DNA of 64,000 bases, taken from positions 1-64,000 of the forward strand of contig JAYZFP010000065.1 of the NCBI GenBank assembly GCA_036336715.1. Direction: 5' to 3'. Within the stretch, counting starts at the first letter, position 1. Every line of letters begins with the position of its first letter. Shown here piece after piece: positions 55,501-63,289 of the stretch. Position numbers and translations under genes: made by a program. This DNA comes from JABAAE01 sp036336715. Lineage in GTDB: Bacteria > Planctomycetota > Planctomycetia > Pirellulales > Pirellulaceae. A model generated the notes under the pieces. It did no database searches and was not told where the DNA came from. It saw only the letters and a program-made list of their open reading frames with translations.

Positions 55501-56038
55501 AGACAATTTTGTGGCCCTGGTACAAAAGTCCTCGATCGAAGAAATTCTTCAACGACCACCAGACACTCTCCACATAACTCTGGTGGTAGGTAACGTATGC
55601 TTCATCGAGGTTGACCCAGAACCCGAGACGCTCGGTCAGACGCTCCCACTCCTGCATGTACCTCCAGACCGACTGTTGGCAGCGATGGATAAAGGGCTCC
55701 ACTCCGAATTCCTCGATCTGCTCTTTTGAATGGATCCCGATTTCCTTGCAGACTTCGACTTCGACCGGAAGCCCGTGCGTGTCCCAGCCCGCTTTCCGCT
55801 GACAAAAATATCCCCGCATGGTCTTGTAACGCGGGAAGACATCCTTGATGGCGCGAGTCAGGCAATGACCGGGGTGCGGCAAACCGTTGGCCGTCGGCGG
55901 GCCCTCGAAAAAAACAAACCTCGGCGCACCTTCACGGCGTTTCAATGATTCCTCGTAGATACGATGCTGCTTCCAGAATTCCAGTACGGATTCTTCCTGT
56001 TTGGGAAAACTGACATGCCCTTCGACTTTTTGAAACAT
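52541..56038 (-). CDS. ileS: Isoleucyl-tRNA synthetase
   Basis: 1165 residues, a long eukaryote-like (type 2) IleRS. The class-I signatures are H55-P-G-H58 (GLPHPGHCL) and K686-M-S-K-S690. The editing domain follows the first signature (TTTPWTLPSNQWSAVHPE), and a long C-terminal tRNA-binding region ends in weak repeats. It charges tRNA-Ile. Type-2 enzymes are often less sensitive to mupirocin, which is an inference from the family only. Confidence 0.95.
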   Translation of the reverse strand: MFQKVEGHVSFPKQEESVLEFWKQHRIYEESLKRREGAPRFVFFEGPPTANGLPHPGHCLTRAIKDVFPRYKTMRGYFCQRKAGWDTHGLPVEVEVCKEIGIHSKEQIEEFGVEPFIHRCQQSVWRYMQEWERLTERLGFWVNLDEAYVTYHQSYVESVWWSLKNFFDRGLLYQGHKIVWWWAQGGTALSSGEVGEGYRQVADPSVYVKFPLLEDPDTSLLVWTTTPWTLPSNQWSAVHPEIIYATVSVGESDEKLILANDLVEKIAEKSKTELKVLATCKGAELVGKRYLPPFDYFYRDLGVKTGSLKQGGEECVGWRVLSADFVTVDSGTGIVHQAPAFGEVDYEVLIEDQQRFVPGEGPEMICAVGPDGKFLDEVPDYAGQWVKDADKPIQKDLKEKGLLFLQEQYLHDYPFCWRSDQDPLIQYPRKSWFVRTTRFREKLLENNQEINWLPGHIQSGRFGNFLESNVDWALSRERYWGTPLPIWVCQETGQMEAIGSYGELLEKPGVQGQEVWEKTKAEHPELPDDLKVHKPYIDEVTYDSPFADGARMKRVSEVIDCWYDSGAMPFAQWGYPHQNAESFAEQFPADFISEAIDQTRGWFYSLLAISTLLFGPDDADSDAENGESRQFPHPYRTCIVLGLMLSEWWEEKAKHVESGKQPRLFMIEEEGARNLGQGNYDHHVGKMSKSKRNYSEPNAIFDNYGADALRWYFFANQPPWTSIRYSEQQIRDSIPEFILRLWNVYGFFVNYALLDGFDPMQLLTEGGKELPADSQVKMSDFEAARGFRPVGERSQLDRWVISELNRCVESVVENMDRFDNYNACQRLNDFVDGLSNWYVRRSRDRFWSKDKTSQDKYDAYWTLYECLATTCKMIAPFTPFVADAMWKNLTDGLQGKALVSVHLCDYPTSRADQVDSGLSSRMEVLREIASLGRSARMDAKLKVRQPLAGVEVILGESAHQEWLEANDAILKEELNVKEIEFTQDADHYITYQVQPNFKRLGQRVRHLMPRVKAALADADGSDLLKQLEADGVVRLELGEETVELDNEDIQVRLQAREGWSAAQGQNCVVVLSTELSDELIREGQARDIIRYVQDLRKETRLEYHDEIRLAFQVQDDRIRQAIQENEEAISQEVQAVSLAFESLPAAATSTKTIGGSEIVIQIEKC

Positions 56039-56144
56039 TGGCTAACGGTGGATGGCAGGTTCGGGGAAGGTGTAGAAGAAAAAAAAACGAGCCATTGTTT
56101 TCACAATTGCCCGTTAAAGAAAAATTTCCTGGTGCGAGCGTCGG

Positions 56145-56588
56145 TCACTCGTCAGGTGCTATTTCATCATCATCATCATCGACGGCAGGCATGTCCTTGA
56201 CGTTGTCGGCGAATTCATCGTCATCAATTTCGTATTCGCCCTCGACCGGTTCCTCAAAATCGTCATCAAAATCGTCATCAAAATCCTCTTCATCGAAGTC
56301 GGCATAGTCCTCCATCGGTTCATCATCCTGATCGGCGACATCATCTTCGGTGAAGTCATCGTCATCATCGTCGTCGTCATCATCGTCGTCGTCGTCATCT
56401 TCGTCTTCGGAAAGAGAAGGGGATTGCAGCGGCTCATCACTGGCAAACTGGCTTCCGCTTCGCGGAACCATGATGACTTCACGAGGAAGGATATCGGTGA
56501 TGGAGGTCGGAAAGGTGGTGAGCATTTTGTTCGTCGGAAAAGGTCCAAAATCCGGCTGAGCACGAAAAAAACTCTTGCTGCCAGGCAT
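56145..56588 (-). CDS. Poly-aspartate acidic protein
   Basis: 147 residues. Residues 1-60 are ordinary (SITDILPREVIMVPRSGSQF), then the protein becomes almost all Asp/Glu, with a run of ~16 Asp near residue 65 and EEDFDDDFDDDFEEPVEG further on. The GAT/GAC triplets form a simple repeat. The start at 56588 is supported by a promoter whose -10 box ends 24 nt upstream; an ATG at 56471 is a second choice. Such acidic proteins occur in planctomycetes with unknown role. Possible uses are metal binding or protein contacts. Confidence 0.75.
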   Translation of the reverse strand: MPGSKSFFRAQPDFGPFPTNKMLTTFPTSITDILPREVIMVPRSGSQFASDEPLQSPSLSEDEDDDDDDDDDDDDDDDFTEDDVADQDDEPMEDYADFDEEDFDDDFDDDFEEPVEGEYEIDDDEFADNVKDMPAVDDDDDEIAPDE

Positions 56589-56612
56589 CTTATGTTAACA
56601 TTTTGATTGCCT

Positions 56613-56641
56613 ATTCTAACCGGTGGCGTCCGATTTGTTAA
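56613..56641 (-). promoter_or_regulatory. Sigma-70-type promoter of the acidic-protein gene
   Basis: Reading on the minus strand: TTAACA (-35, five of six consensus), 17-nt spacer, TAGAAT (-10, five of six). The start codon follows 24 nt after the -10 box, so the leader would be very short and has no ribosome-binding site. Confidence 0.6.
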
Positions 56642-56795
56642 CGGATCACGACTCGACTGATAAATTCCCGATTTTTCGGCAGCCCGTTCCAAAAATGCCC
56701 CTGATTCATGAAAATATGTCACGCAAACGTTGCGGCAGGACTGAATCGGCAGTTCAACCGGATTGTTTTGCCCAGCGTGAATGTGAAAGGGTGAG

Positions 56796-57833
56796 GTGGA
56801 GAAGGTAAGGCCTGAAAATACTTGCTTCCCGTTTTTTGTCGGGATCGATGTCGGTGGGACGACCATCAAGATGGGGATTCTCGATGACCAGGGAAAAACG
56901 GTTGGGTATTCGTCCATTCCTACCCTTGGAGACAACTCCCCACGAGAAGCCATTTCGCGTATCGGCCAGGCCTTGAGGACGCTCGCATCGGACCACGCCA
57001 TTTCCTCGGAAAAAATTGAATCGGCCGGGTTGGGCACCCCGGGAACGATGGATATCCCCCGGGGAATGATTCTCGAACCGGCCAACCTGCGTGGCTGGCG
57101 TCATTTTCCCATCCGCGACGAGTTGTCAAGAGAACTGGGGCTGCCTGTCACCTACGCCAATGATGCCAACGCCGCCGCTTATGGTGAGTACTGGGTTGGC
57201 AGTGCCCGGCAGCACAACAGCCTGATCCTGCTGACGCTTGGTACCGGCGTGGGGGGAGGGATCATTGTCGATGGAAAGTCGCTGGATGGGGAAACCGGCC
57301 ACGGGGGGGAATGCGGCCATGTGACCATTGACACTTCGGAGAATGCCAGGTTGTGCAGTTGCGGTCAAAGGGGCCACCTCGAAGCCTACGCCAGCGCGAC
57401 CGCTTTGGTGAATCGATGTGTCGAGTCTCTGGATGCGGGCGAAAAGAGCGAACTTGGCGAGCGGCACAGTCGCGGAGAGCCTCTCGACGGCCTGATGATC
57501 GCTGAGGCTGCCGAGGCGGATGATCCGCTCGCGAAAAGGTTGGTGATGGAGACTGCCGACTATTTGGCGGTTGGAATCGCAATCTTTGTCAATATCGTTG
57601 ATGCCTCGACGGTCATTCTCGGTGGAGCCATGAATTTTGGCGGAGCGAAAACGACCCTTGGCCGTCAATTCCTGGAGCGGGTCCGATCGGGTGTCAGGGC
57701 CCGGGCGTTGCCAGTGGTTGGTGAAAATGTCCGCATCCAATTCGCATCACTGGGTGGAGCCGCCGGTTATATCGGTGCGGCTGGTCTGGCTCGCGAAGCT
57801 TACCGCCTTGAAACGGAACGCACGAAAAGCTGA
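56796..57833 (+). CDS. ROK-family sugar kinase, glucokinase-like
   Basis: 345 residues from a GTG at 56796. FVGIDVGGTTIKMGILDD is the phosphate-1 ATP motif; GLGTPGTMD, YANDANAAAYGEYW (catalytic Asp) and LTLGTGVGGGIIVDG follow. The ROK zinc motif CxCGxxGCxE appears as CSCGQRGHLE, so the third cysteine is replaced by His. ILGGAMNFGG is the second ATP motif. It probably phosphorylates glucose or a related sugar. No regulatory DNA-binding domain is present. Confidence 0.9.
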   Translation: MEKVRPENTCFPFFVGIDVGGTTIKMGILDDQGKTVGYSSIPTLGDNSPREAISRIGQALRTLASDHAISSEKIESAGLGTPGTMDIPRGMILEPANLRGWRHFPIRDELSRELGLPVTYANDANAAAYGEYWVGSARQHNSLILLTLGTGVGGGIIVDGKSLDGETGHGGECGHVTIDTSENARLCSCGQRGHLEAYASATALVNRCVESLDAGEKSELGERHSRGEPLDGLMIAEAAEADDPLAKRLVMETADYLAVGIAIFVNIVDASTVILGGAMNFGGAKTTLGRQFLERVRSGVRARALPVVGENVRIQFASLGGAAGYIGAAGLAREAYRLETERTKS

Positions 57834-57900
57834 ACGTTGTTTCGATGCTTTTCAGGCCCGTGGCGGGTGGGGTCGTCGATGATGGAATTTCCAACAGGAT

Positions 57901-57926
57901 GCCGGAGAGATCAGCCGGAGAGATCA
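57901..57926. repeat. 13-bp tandem repeat, two copies
   Basis: gccggagagatca repeated head to tail, followed by a partial third copy with one change (gctggaga), between the ROK gene and the phosphatase gene end. Confidence 0.85.
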
Positions 57927-57979
57927 GCTGGAGAAAGAAAATTTTCGTGACGACCCACGGTCCGGATGCCGGTCAGCGA

Positions 57980-59653
57980 TTACTCCCTACCAAAACAGAC
58001 CAGGCAGGTGTCATCGTTGTCCACGGTCGCATCCTCAAAGTCACTGACGGCTTCTACCAGGGTCAGGCCGATATCCTTGGCCGAATTGTTGCAGCCTTCC
58101 GCCGTTTTCCGGACTCTTTCAATTCCGAACTGGTTTCCATCGGTGTCCATGGCTTCGCTGATCCCGTCCGTGTAGAGCAGGATCGTTGTTTGTGGGTCAA
58201 TGGCAAATTCCATTTCCTCGTATTCGAAATCTTCGAGAATGCCGATGGGAAGTCCCGCGATTTCCCGACTGATTTCCCTGACTCCATTGGCATCCCGGAT
58301 TACCGGGTCAAGGTGCCCCGCATTGACGACGGTCATCCGGTGGTTCACCGGATCGACGATGATAAAAATCATCGTGATGAATCTCTGCAGGCTGAGCCGA
58401 ATAATGGAATTGTTGATTCTGCGTACGGCCGCGGACGCGGAACTCTCGCCGGCCAGGGCAAAACGGACCTCGGCCGAGAACTTTGCCATCAGCAAGGCCG
58501 ATGCAATTCCGTGCCCGGCAACGTCAGCCACCACCGTAGCCACCCTGCCATCGGGCAATTCGATGTAGTCGAAGAAATCGCCACCGACCTTGTTGGCGGC
58601 TTCATAAAAATCGTAAAACGCGTACCCTTCGACCGTTGGGGGGGTCTTGGGTAACAGGCCCAGTTGGACCTCGCGTGCCAGTTCAAGGTCACGGTCAATC
58701 GCTCGTTGGTTCAGGGCTTCCTCATGCAGGCGGGCATTCTCAACGGAAATTCCGGCCTGCATGGCGACCGTCGCCAACAGGTCCAGCTCATCCTGCTGGA
58801 ACTGGCCTCGCGGATCCAGTGTGTCGATCTGCAGGCAGCCGATGGCACTGCCGCTTGTGTCGAGCATCGGAGCGCACATGAAACTCCGAATTGAAAATCC
58901 GGCGATACTCTTGCTGAGGTCAAAGCGCTGGTCGGAAAACGCATCCTCAGAGAGGAAAGCTTCCTTGGACTGGATGGCCTCCTTGATGATCGTTCGGCTG
59001 ACTCGAAGCGTGGTTTCGCGGTCCTTGCGGTCACGAACCCAGTGTCTGCCAAGCTCGCCATCCGGTTCGGTCAATACGACGAAAGCCCGGTCCGCCTGCG
59101 GGAATACCGAAAACAGACTGTCGAGAACTGTTGGGATCACGTCATCGAGTACCAGTGTCTGGCTGAGCGCCCGGGTAATGTCGATCAGAGTTTGCAGCTT
59201 GGAGCGAACGAACGACTGGTCGTTCTGGACATAGCTCGACTCCAGGTCCACTTTTCTGCGGATACTGGAAGCCGAAGCCCCCCCATCGTCGACGAATTCC
59301 GCGATGACACGCGTGGGACCACCGATAATCTCGCCATCCTCACGGAACTGGCTGGTGGCATCGCGCTGGATGAAAAAGGAAAAGACCGTGTCGCAGACCT
59401 GGATCAGGTCGGCGTGCTTCAGTTTTCGACGTTCGAGGACGGTTTCCCCGTTAACCTGTGTTCCGTTGCGACTCTGAAGGTCGCTGATGAAAAAGCTGCC
59501 TGCTTCGGATTCGATTTTGGCATGGCGGCGGCTGACCGCACTGTCCTGGACGACTACCTCGCAACTGGGGTGGCGACCCAAAAGAGTGTCGTCGGAAACC
59601 AGGTCAAATTCCTTACCGATATTTGTCCCGTTGTTTGCACGAAGAAAAGCCAT
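57980..59653 (-). CDS. FHA-GAF-SpoIIE/PP2C protein phosphatase
   Basis: 557 residues. Domain 1 (1-95) is FHA: GRHPSCEVVVQDSAVSRRHAKI and SRNGTQVNG hold the Arg, Ser-Arg-Arg-His and Asn-Gly-Thr contacts for phosphothreonine. Domain 2 (~155-330) is a GAF sensor (FPQADRAFVVL, CAPMLDTSGSAIGCLQIDT). Domain 3 (~345-557) is a SpoIIE/PPM phosphatase: EVQLGLLP, NKVGGDFFDYIELPDGR, VADVAGHGIASALLMA, NAGHLDPVI and YTDGISEAMD carry the Asp metal ligands. It likely dephosphorylates a regulator such as an anti-sigma-factor antagonist, recruited by a phosphothreonine. Confidence 0.93.
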   Translation of the reverse strand: MAFLRANNGTNIGKEFDLVSDDTLLGRHPSCEVVVQDSAVSRRHAKIESEAGSFFISDLQSRNGTQVNGETVLERRKLKHADLIQVCDTVFSFFIQRDATSQFREDGEIIGGPTRVIAEFVDDGGASASSIRRKVDLESSYVQNDQSFVRSKLQTLIDITRALSQTLVLDDVIPTVLDSLFSVFPQADRAFVVLTEPDGELGRHWVRDRKDRETTLRVSRTIIKEAIQSKEAFLSEDAFSDQRFDLSKSIAGFSIRSFMCAPMLDTSGSAIGCLQIDTLDPRGQFQQDELDLLATVAMQAGISVENARLHEEALNQRAIDRDLELAREVQLGLLPKTPPTVEGYAFYDFYEAANKVGGDFFDYIELPDGRVATVVADVAGHGIASALLMAKFSAEVRFALAGESSASAAVRRINNSIIRLSLQRFITMIFIIVDPVNHRMTVVNAGHLDPVIRDANGVREISREIAGLPIGILEDFEYEEMEFAIDPQTTILLYTDGISEAMDTDGNQFGIERVRKTAEGCNNSAKDIGLTLVEAVSDFEDATVDNDDTCLVCFGRE

Positions 59654-59737
59654 GGCTGTCTGTCGGTTCTGCTCTTGATTTCTTGTTTGGGGAATGGACC
59701 CGAAAGTCCCGACGGATTGTCGGCGGGAGGAAACGGT

Positions 59738-60202
59738 TCAAAGCTGAGTCGGGTTGGGGGCGTCCCCGTAAACCTTGACGGGGTCAAACACTTTTTCTGA
59801 TTCGGTAAACAGCAATTCGGGTGTTCCCGCCTCATTGTCGAGGTCCAGTTTGCGGTAAAAGCAGGATCGGTAGCCGACATGGCAACTTGCTCCACCGGAA
59901 ACATCCACACGCAACCAGACGCAATCCTGGTCATCATCAATCCGGAATTCGATGACTTTCTGGACAAGTCCGCTGGTCGCGCCCTTATGCCAGAGGACTT
60001 TGCGACTTCGGCTGTAGTAAACGGCCTGTCCCAGTTCAATTGTCTTTTCAAAGGCTTCACGATTCATGTAGCCATGCATCAGGAGTTCCCCCGACTGAAA
60101 ATCGGTGGTAACCACCGGAATCAGCCCCTGGTCATCGAACTTGGGAGCCAATTCATTCGATTCTTCCACTTGCTCGATGGTTTTTCGTTCTGCGAATTCC
60201 AT
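59738..60202 (-). CDS. hisI: Phosphoribosyl-AMP cyclohydrolase
   Basis: 154 residues. LLMHGYMNREAFEKT, YYSRSRKVLWHKGATSG and the C107-H-V-G-Y-R-S-C114 motif identify HisI. The metal-binding segment that usually reads DCDxD is DDDQD here (89-93), so the zinc-binding cysteine of that motif is replaced by Asp; C94 next to it might substitute. It opens the adenine ring of phosphoribosyl-AMP, following HisE. Confidence 0.92.
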   Translation of the reverse strand: MEFAERKTIEQVEESNELAPKFDDQGLIPVVTTDFQSGELLMHGYMNREAFEKTIELGQAVYYSRSRKVLWHKGATSGLVQKVIEFRIDDDQDCVWLRVDVSGGASCHVGYRSCFYRKLDLDNEAGTPELLFTESEKVFDPVKVYGDAPNPTQL

Positions 60203-60437
60203 GCTCTTCTCATCATTCCTGTCGGCATTCCTGGCGGCGACGTAGCGGCTGGATGTGCCTAGCAGCCAGTTCGGTTTCGGGATAAATCAACAGTTGGCCA
60301 ACTGCCCGACCTGCAAGTTTGCCTCAATTGGTTTAAAATTCAACGGAGGATTGACTTTTCGGCGGGCGATTCCGCAGCCAGAGGCTGTCTTCCGCGGGGT
60401 CAGCCGCTGATGTTTTTGCAATAAATATGATTGTTAC

Positions 60438-61436
60438 ATGCCATCATACCCAAATACCCGATTGAGACGAAACCGAAGATACGATTGGATTCGCCGGCTG
60501 GTTCGCGAAAACAGCCTGGATGTATCGGACCTGATCTGGCCGATTTTTGTAACTGAAGGCGAAAACAGGCGGGAGCCGGTTGCCTCGCTCCCCGGCGTGG
60601 ACCGCTTGTCGATAGACCTCCTGCCGAAGGCGGTCGCAAGGGCCAGGGACCTTGGCATCCCGGCCGTTGCCGTTTTTCCTGCCACCGCCGCCGACAAAAA
60701 GAGTGAAAATGCCGAGGAGGCGCTGAACCGGGACAACCTGGCCTGTCGGGCGGTCCGCCAAATCAAGTCAACCGTTCAGGATATCGGCGTGATTTGCGAT
60801 GTGGCTCTGGACCCTTATTCCAGTCATGGACAGGACGGCCTTGTGCGTGATGGCTACGTCGTTAACGACGAGACCGTGGATGTTCTCTGCCAGCAGGCCA
60901 TTGTGCAGGCGGAAGCGGGCTGCGACATCATCGCACCCTCGGACATGATGGATGGACGAATCGGCTCGATCCGGAAGGCACTCGACGGGGCGGGCTATCA
61001 GGAGGTGATCATCCTTTCCTACGCTGCCAAGTATGCCTCGGCCTTCTATGGGCCTTTTCGGGATGCGGTTGGCTCAGCCGGTAATCTTGGATCCGGTGAC
61101 AAGAAAACCTACCAGATGGACCCCGCCAACTCGGATGAGGCGCTGCATGAGGTGGCACTCGACATCGAAGAGGGGGCGGACATGGTAATGGTCAAACCGG
61201 GGATGCCCTATTTGGACCTCGTGCGAAGGGTCAAGGAGCAGTTCGCGGTTCCCACGTTTGCCTACCAGGTAAGTGGAGAATACGCCATGCTCAACGCGGC
61301 GGCCCAGAATGGTTGGCTGGATCGTGAAAAGGTGATGCTGGAAAGCCTGCTTGGCTTTAAGCGTGCCGGGGCGGATGGAATCCTGACCTATTTCGCAGTC
61401 GAAGCGGCCGAGTGGTTGCAGGGGAACCGAAACTGA
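60438..61436 (+). CDS. hemB: Porphobilinogen synthase (delta-aminolevulinate dehydratase)
   Basis: 332 residues. Catalytic lysines are K198 (LSYAAKYASAFYGPFR) and K253 (MVKPGMPYLD). The metal region reads CDVALDPYSSHGQDG (120-134) with Asp where zinc-type enzymes have Cys, which fits the magnesium-type enzyme. LIWPIFVTEG at the start is typical. It joins two 5-aminolevulinate molecules in haem synthesis, which would supply haem for the cytochrome c domain at 17.9 kb. Confidence 0.96.
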   Translation: MPSYPNTRLRRNRRYDWIRRLVRENSLDVSDLIWPIFVTEGENRREPVASLPGVDRLSIDLLPKAVARARDLGIPAVAVFPATAADKKSENAEEALNRDNLACRAVRQIKSTVQDIGVICDVALDPYSSHGQDGLVRDGYVVNDETVDVLCQQAIVQAEAGCDIIAPSDMMDGRIGSIRKALDGAGYQEVIILSYAAKYASAFYGPFRDAVGSAGNLGSGDKKTYQMDPANSDEALHEVALDIEEGADMVMVKPGMPYLDLVRRVKEQFAVPTFAYQVSGEYAMLNAAAQNGWLDREKVMLESLLGFKRAGADGILTYFAVEAAEWLQGNRN

Positions 61437-61471
61437 TTGGCAAACCGGTTGTTTGTCCTGTCTCTCCATAA

Positions 61472-61501
61472 GACCCGATTCATCGCGACCCGATTCATCG
61501 A
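61472..61501. repeat. 15-bp tandem repeat, two copies
   Basis: gacccgattcatcgc at 61472-61486, repeated at 61487-61501 with one difference at the last base, 36 nt past the hemB stop. Confidence 0.88.
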
Positions 61502-61867
61502 AATGAGATCCCGGAAACCGGGCAAGCCGCTTTCTCGGCATCGCTTGTGCGCAGGGTGCCGTAGTTTTTGTTCAGGACTGCCGTGGGCACAACCTCCAAA
61601 TTCCCGGATTTGAGTCCTTTCAGGACACCTCCAGGAAAGGTCGAGGCGGATGTGACCTGCGTTCAAAAAAATCGGGACTGGAACCTTCGATATCGTCACC
61701 CGGAACGCTCTCTATCTGCAGCGACGACGGTTGAACGCTATTGCCAAGGGACTCTTGCAGTGGGCTCTTGCGGGGTGGGCCCTTTCAGGGAGAACTCGGA
61801 GACCTCGCTGGATTCCCGGAGGGCAATCCGGCTTGCATCTCGTTCTCAAAAGAACGGAAAATTGGTG

Positions 61868-61891
61868 AGAGCCGGCCCTGCGGCCGGCTCT
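61868..61891 (-). terminator. Probable terminator hairpin
   Basis: A perfect 10-bp GC-rich stem with 4-nt loop, 25 nt past the stop of the PQQ-like gene. The following minus-strand sequence is only moderately T-rich. Confidence 0.5.
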
Positions 61892-61915
61892 TCAAAACCG
61901 GAAATCACCGGTGGT

Positions 61916-63196
61916 TCATTTCCACTGGTACGAGGTGAGCGTCTTGAGACCACGAACGATGACACGATTACCGTCAACGGCCAAGTGTGCCCATGAGTCA
62001 TTGGTCTTCAGTTTCTTTTCGCTGAGCAGCTTGAATTCGTTCGGGTTGGCCTCGATCAGGTAAAGAACGCCGCGAGAATCGAGGGCCAGGATTTTGTCCC
62101 CCGTCCCAACCATGCTCCAGTAATCTCCAAACCGCTTGCGGCTTTGGCTGACCCATTTGTTTTTACCGGTTGCGACCTCAAAACAGGCCAGCTGCTTGTT
62201 CTGAAGGTGGACATAAGCGTGCCCTTCAATGACGACCGGAGAGGACATGTAAGCACGTAGTTTGGAATCCCACTTCTCAGAGACAGAGAGGTTGTTCCCG
62301 GAGGTGGAAACCTGGTAGCCAAAGGACTTGTTGTTGTAGGAACTGGTAAAGACCATGTCCCCGACTACAGAAGGGGTCAGGATATTCATTCCGCGAAAAG
62401 CCGGAACTTTCTGTCGCCAGATTACTTTTCCGTTGGAAGGTTCGATGCCGGCCAGTTCCGTTCGAGACTGGATGACCAGTTGCTTTTTGCCGCCAAGATT
62501 GGCGAGAACGGGAGATGAAAAAGCTCCACCGGTCATAATGTTGCCACTACCGAGGGCAGCTCGCCAGATTTCGGCACCGGTTTCACGATTCATCTTTACG
62601 AAACCAGCAGAACACTGCATGTAGATCGCAGGTTCCATGTCTCCCGGAATGATCAGGGGAGAGCAGACGTGGCCAAAGGACTCACGCGAAACCTTGTATC
62701 GCTTATTCAGATCCACTTTCCAGACGACATCGCCGTTGGTGGCGTCAAGGCAGACAAACATACCTGTGATGCCTGCGACATAGACTCTTTCACCGTCGGT
62801 GGCCGGCGTGGAACGGATCCAGCTCCCATTTTTGGCCGCGAAGAAGGGAACGGTCATTGCTCCCTCCCACTCGGTCGACCAGGCGGTTTGCCCCGTTTTC
62901 TTGTTGATAGCCGTTACAACCTCGTATTTTTTACTCTTGGTCTCCGTCGTAAAGACAAGATCACCAGAGATGATGGGACCGGAATAACTCGGTCCAAATT
63001 CGGCCGTCCACTCCTGTTTGAAGTTGGAATCGTCCAGTTTTTCCGGCCATTTCGCATCCACGCGGCTTTGACGGTTGGCCCCCCGCCACTGGGTCCAGCT
63101 GCCGGTTTCACCCGTTTGAGCGCACAGAGGGAAGGTCATCAAGACCGATAAACCAAGAAAAAACGATACTTTTGTTATGAAATGTGTCTTGTTCAC
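61916..63196 (-). CDS. Secreted PQQ-like beta-propeller protein
   Basis: 426 residues from a GTG at 63196; signal peptide (KVSFFLGLSVLMTFPLCAQ). The mature part starts with WTQWRGANRQSRV, the common first blade of planctomycete PQQ-like propellers, and continues with repeated blades of the form (NKKTGQTAWSTEW, ATNGDVVWKVDL, RETGAEIWRAAL, SNGKVIWRQKV, ATGKNKWVSQS). About seven blades fit. No PQQ-dehydrogenase active site is recognised, so a binding or assembly role is likelier than oxidation. The gene is divergent from the epimerase gene at 63290. Confidence 0.9.
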   Translation of the reverse strand: MNKTHFITKVSFFLGLSVLMTFPLCAQTGETGSWTQWRGANRQSRVDAKWPEKLDDSNFKQEWTAEFGPSYSGPIISGDLVFTTETKSKKYEVVTAINKKTGQTAWSTEWEGAMTVPFFAAKNGSWIRSTPATDGERVYVAGITGMFVCLDATNGDVVWKVDLNKRYKVSRESFGHVCSPLIIPGDMEPAIYMQCSAGFVKMNRETGAEIWRAALGSGNIMTGGAFSSPVLANLGGKKQLVIQSRTELAGIEPSNGKVIWRQKVPAFRGMNILTPSVVGDMVFTSSYNNKSFGYQVSTSGNNLSVSEKWDSKLRAYMSSPVVIEGHAYVHLQNKQLACFEVATGKNKWVSQSRKRFGDYWSMVGTGDKILALDSRGVLYLIEANPNEFKLLSEKKLKTNDSWAHLAVDGNRVIVRGLKTLTSYQWK

Positions 63197-63289
63197 GGTA
63201 TTAAAAAAGAAAATAGTGACAAAAATCGGGCATCCGATCGCGGTTTACCGCGAATAACCATGCATTCGCAGCTATTTCACACCGGATTC

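Larger units (their letters stand above)
61437..61915. other. Intergenic region between convergent genes
   Basis: 479 bp with no supported gene. It contains the 15-bp duplication at 61472-61501 and a perfect 10-bp hairpin (AGAGCCGGCC, 61868-61891) that may end the PQQ-like gene on the minus strand, though the T run after it is weak. Confidence 0.4.

Noticed and set aside
61568..61996. 142-codon plus-strand frame after hemB
   Set aside because: Runs into the PQQ-like gene on the opposite strand; no ribosome-binding site or similarity.
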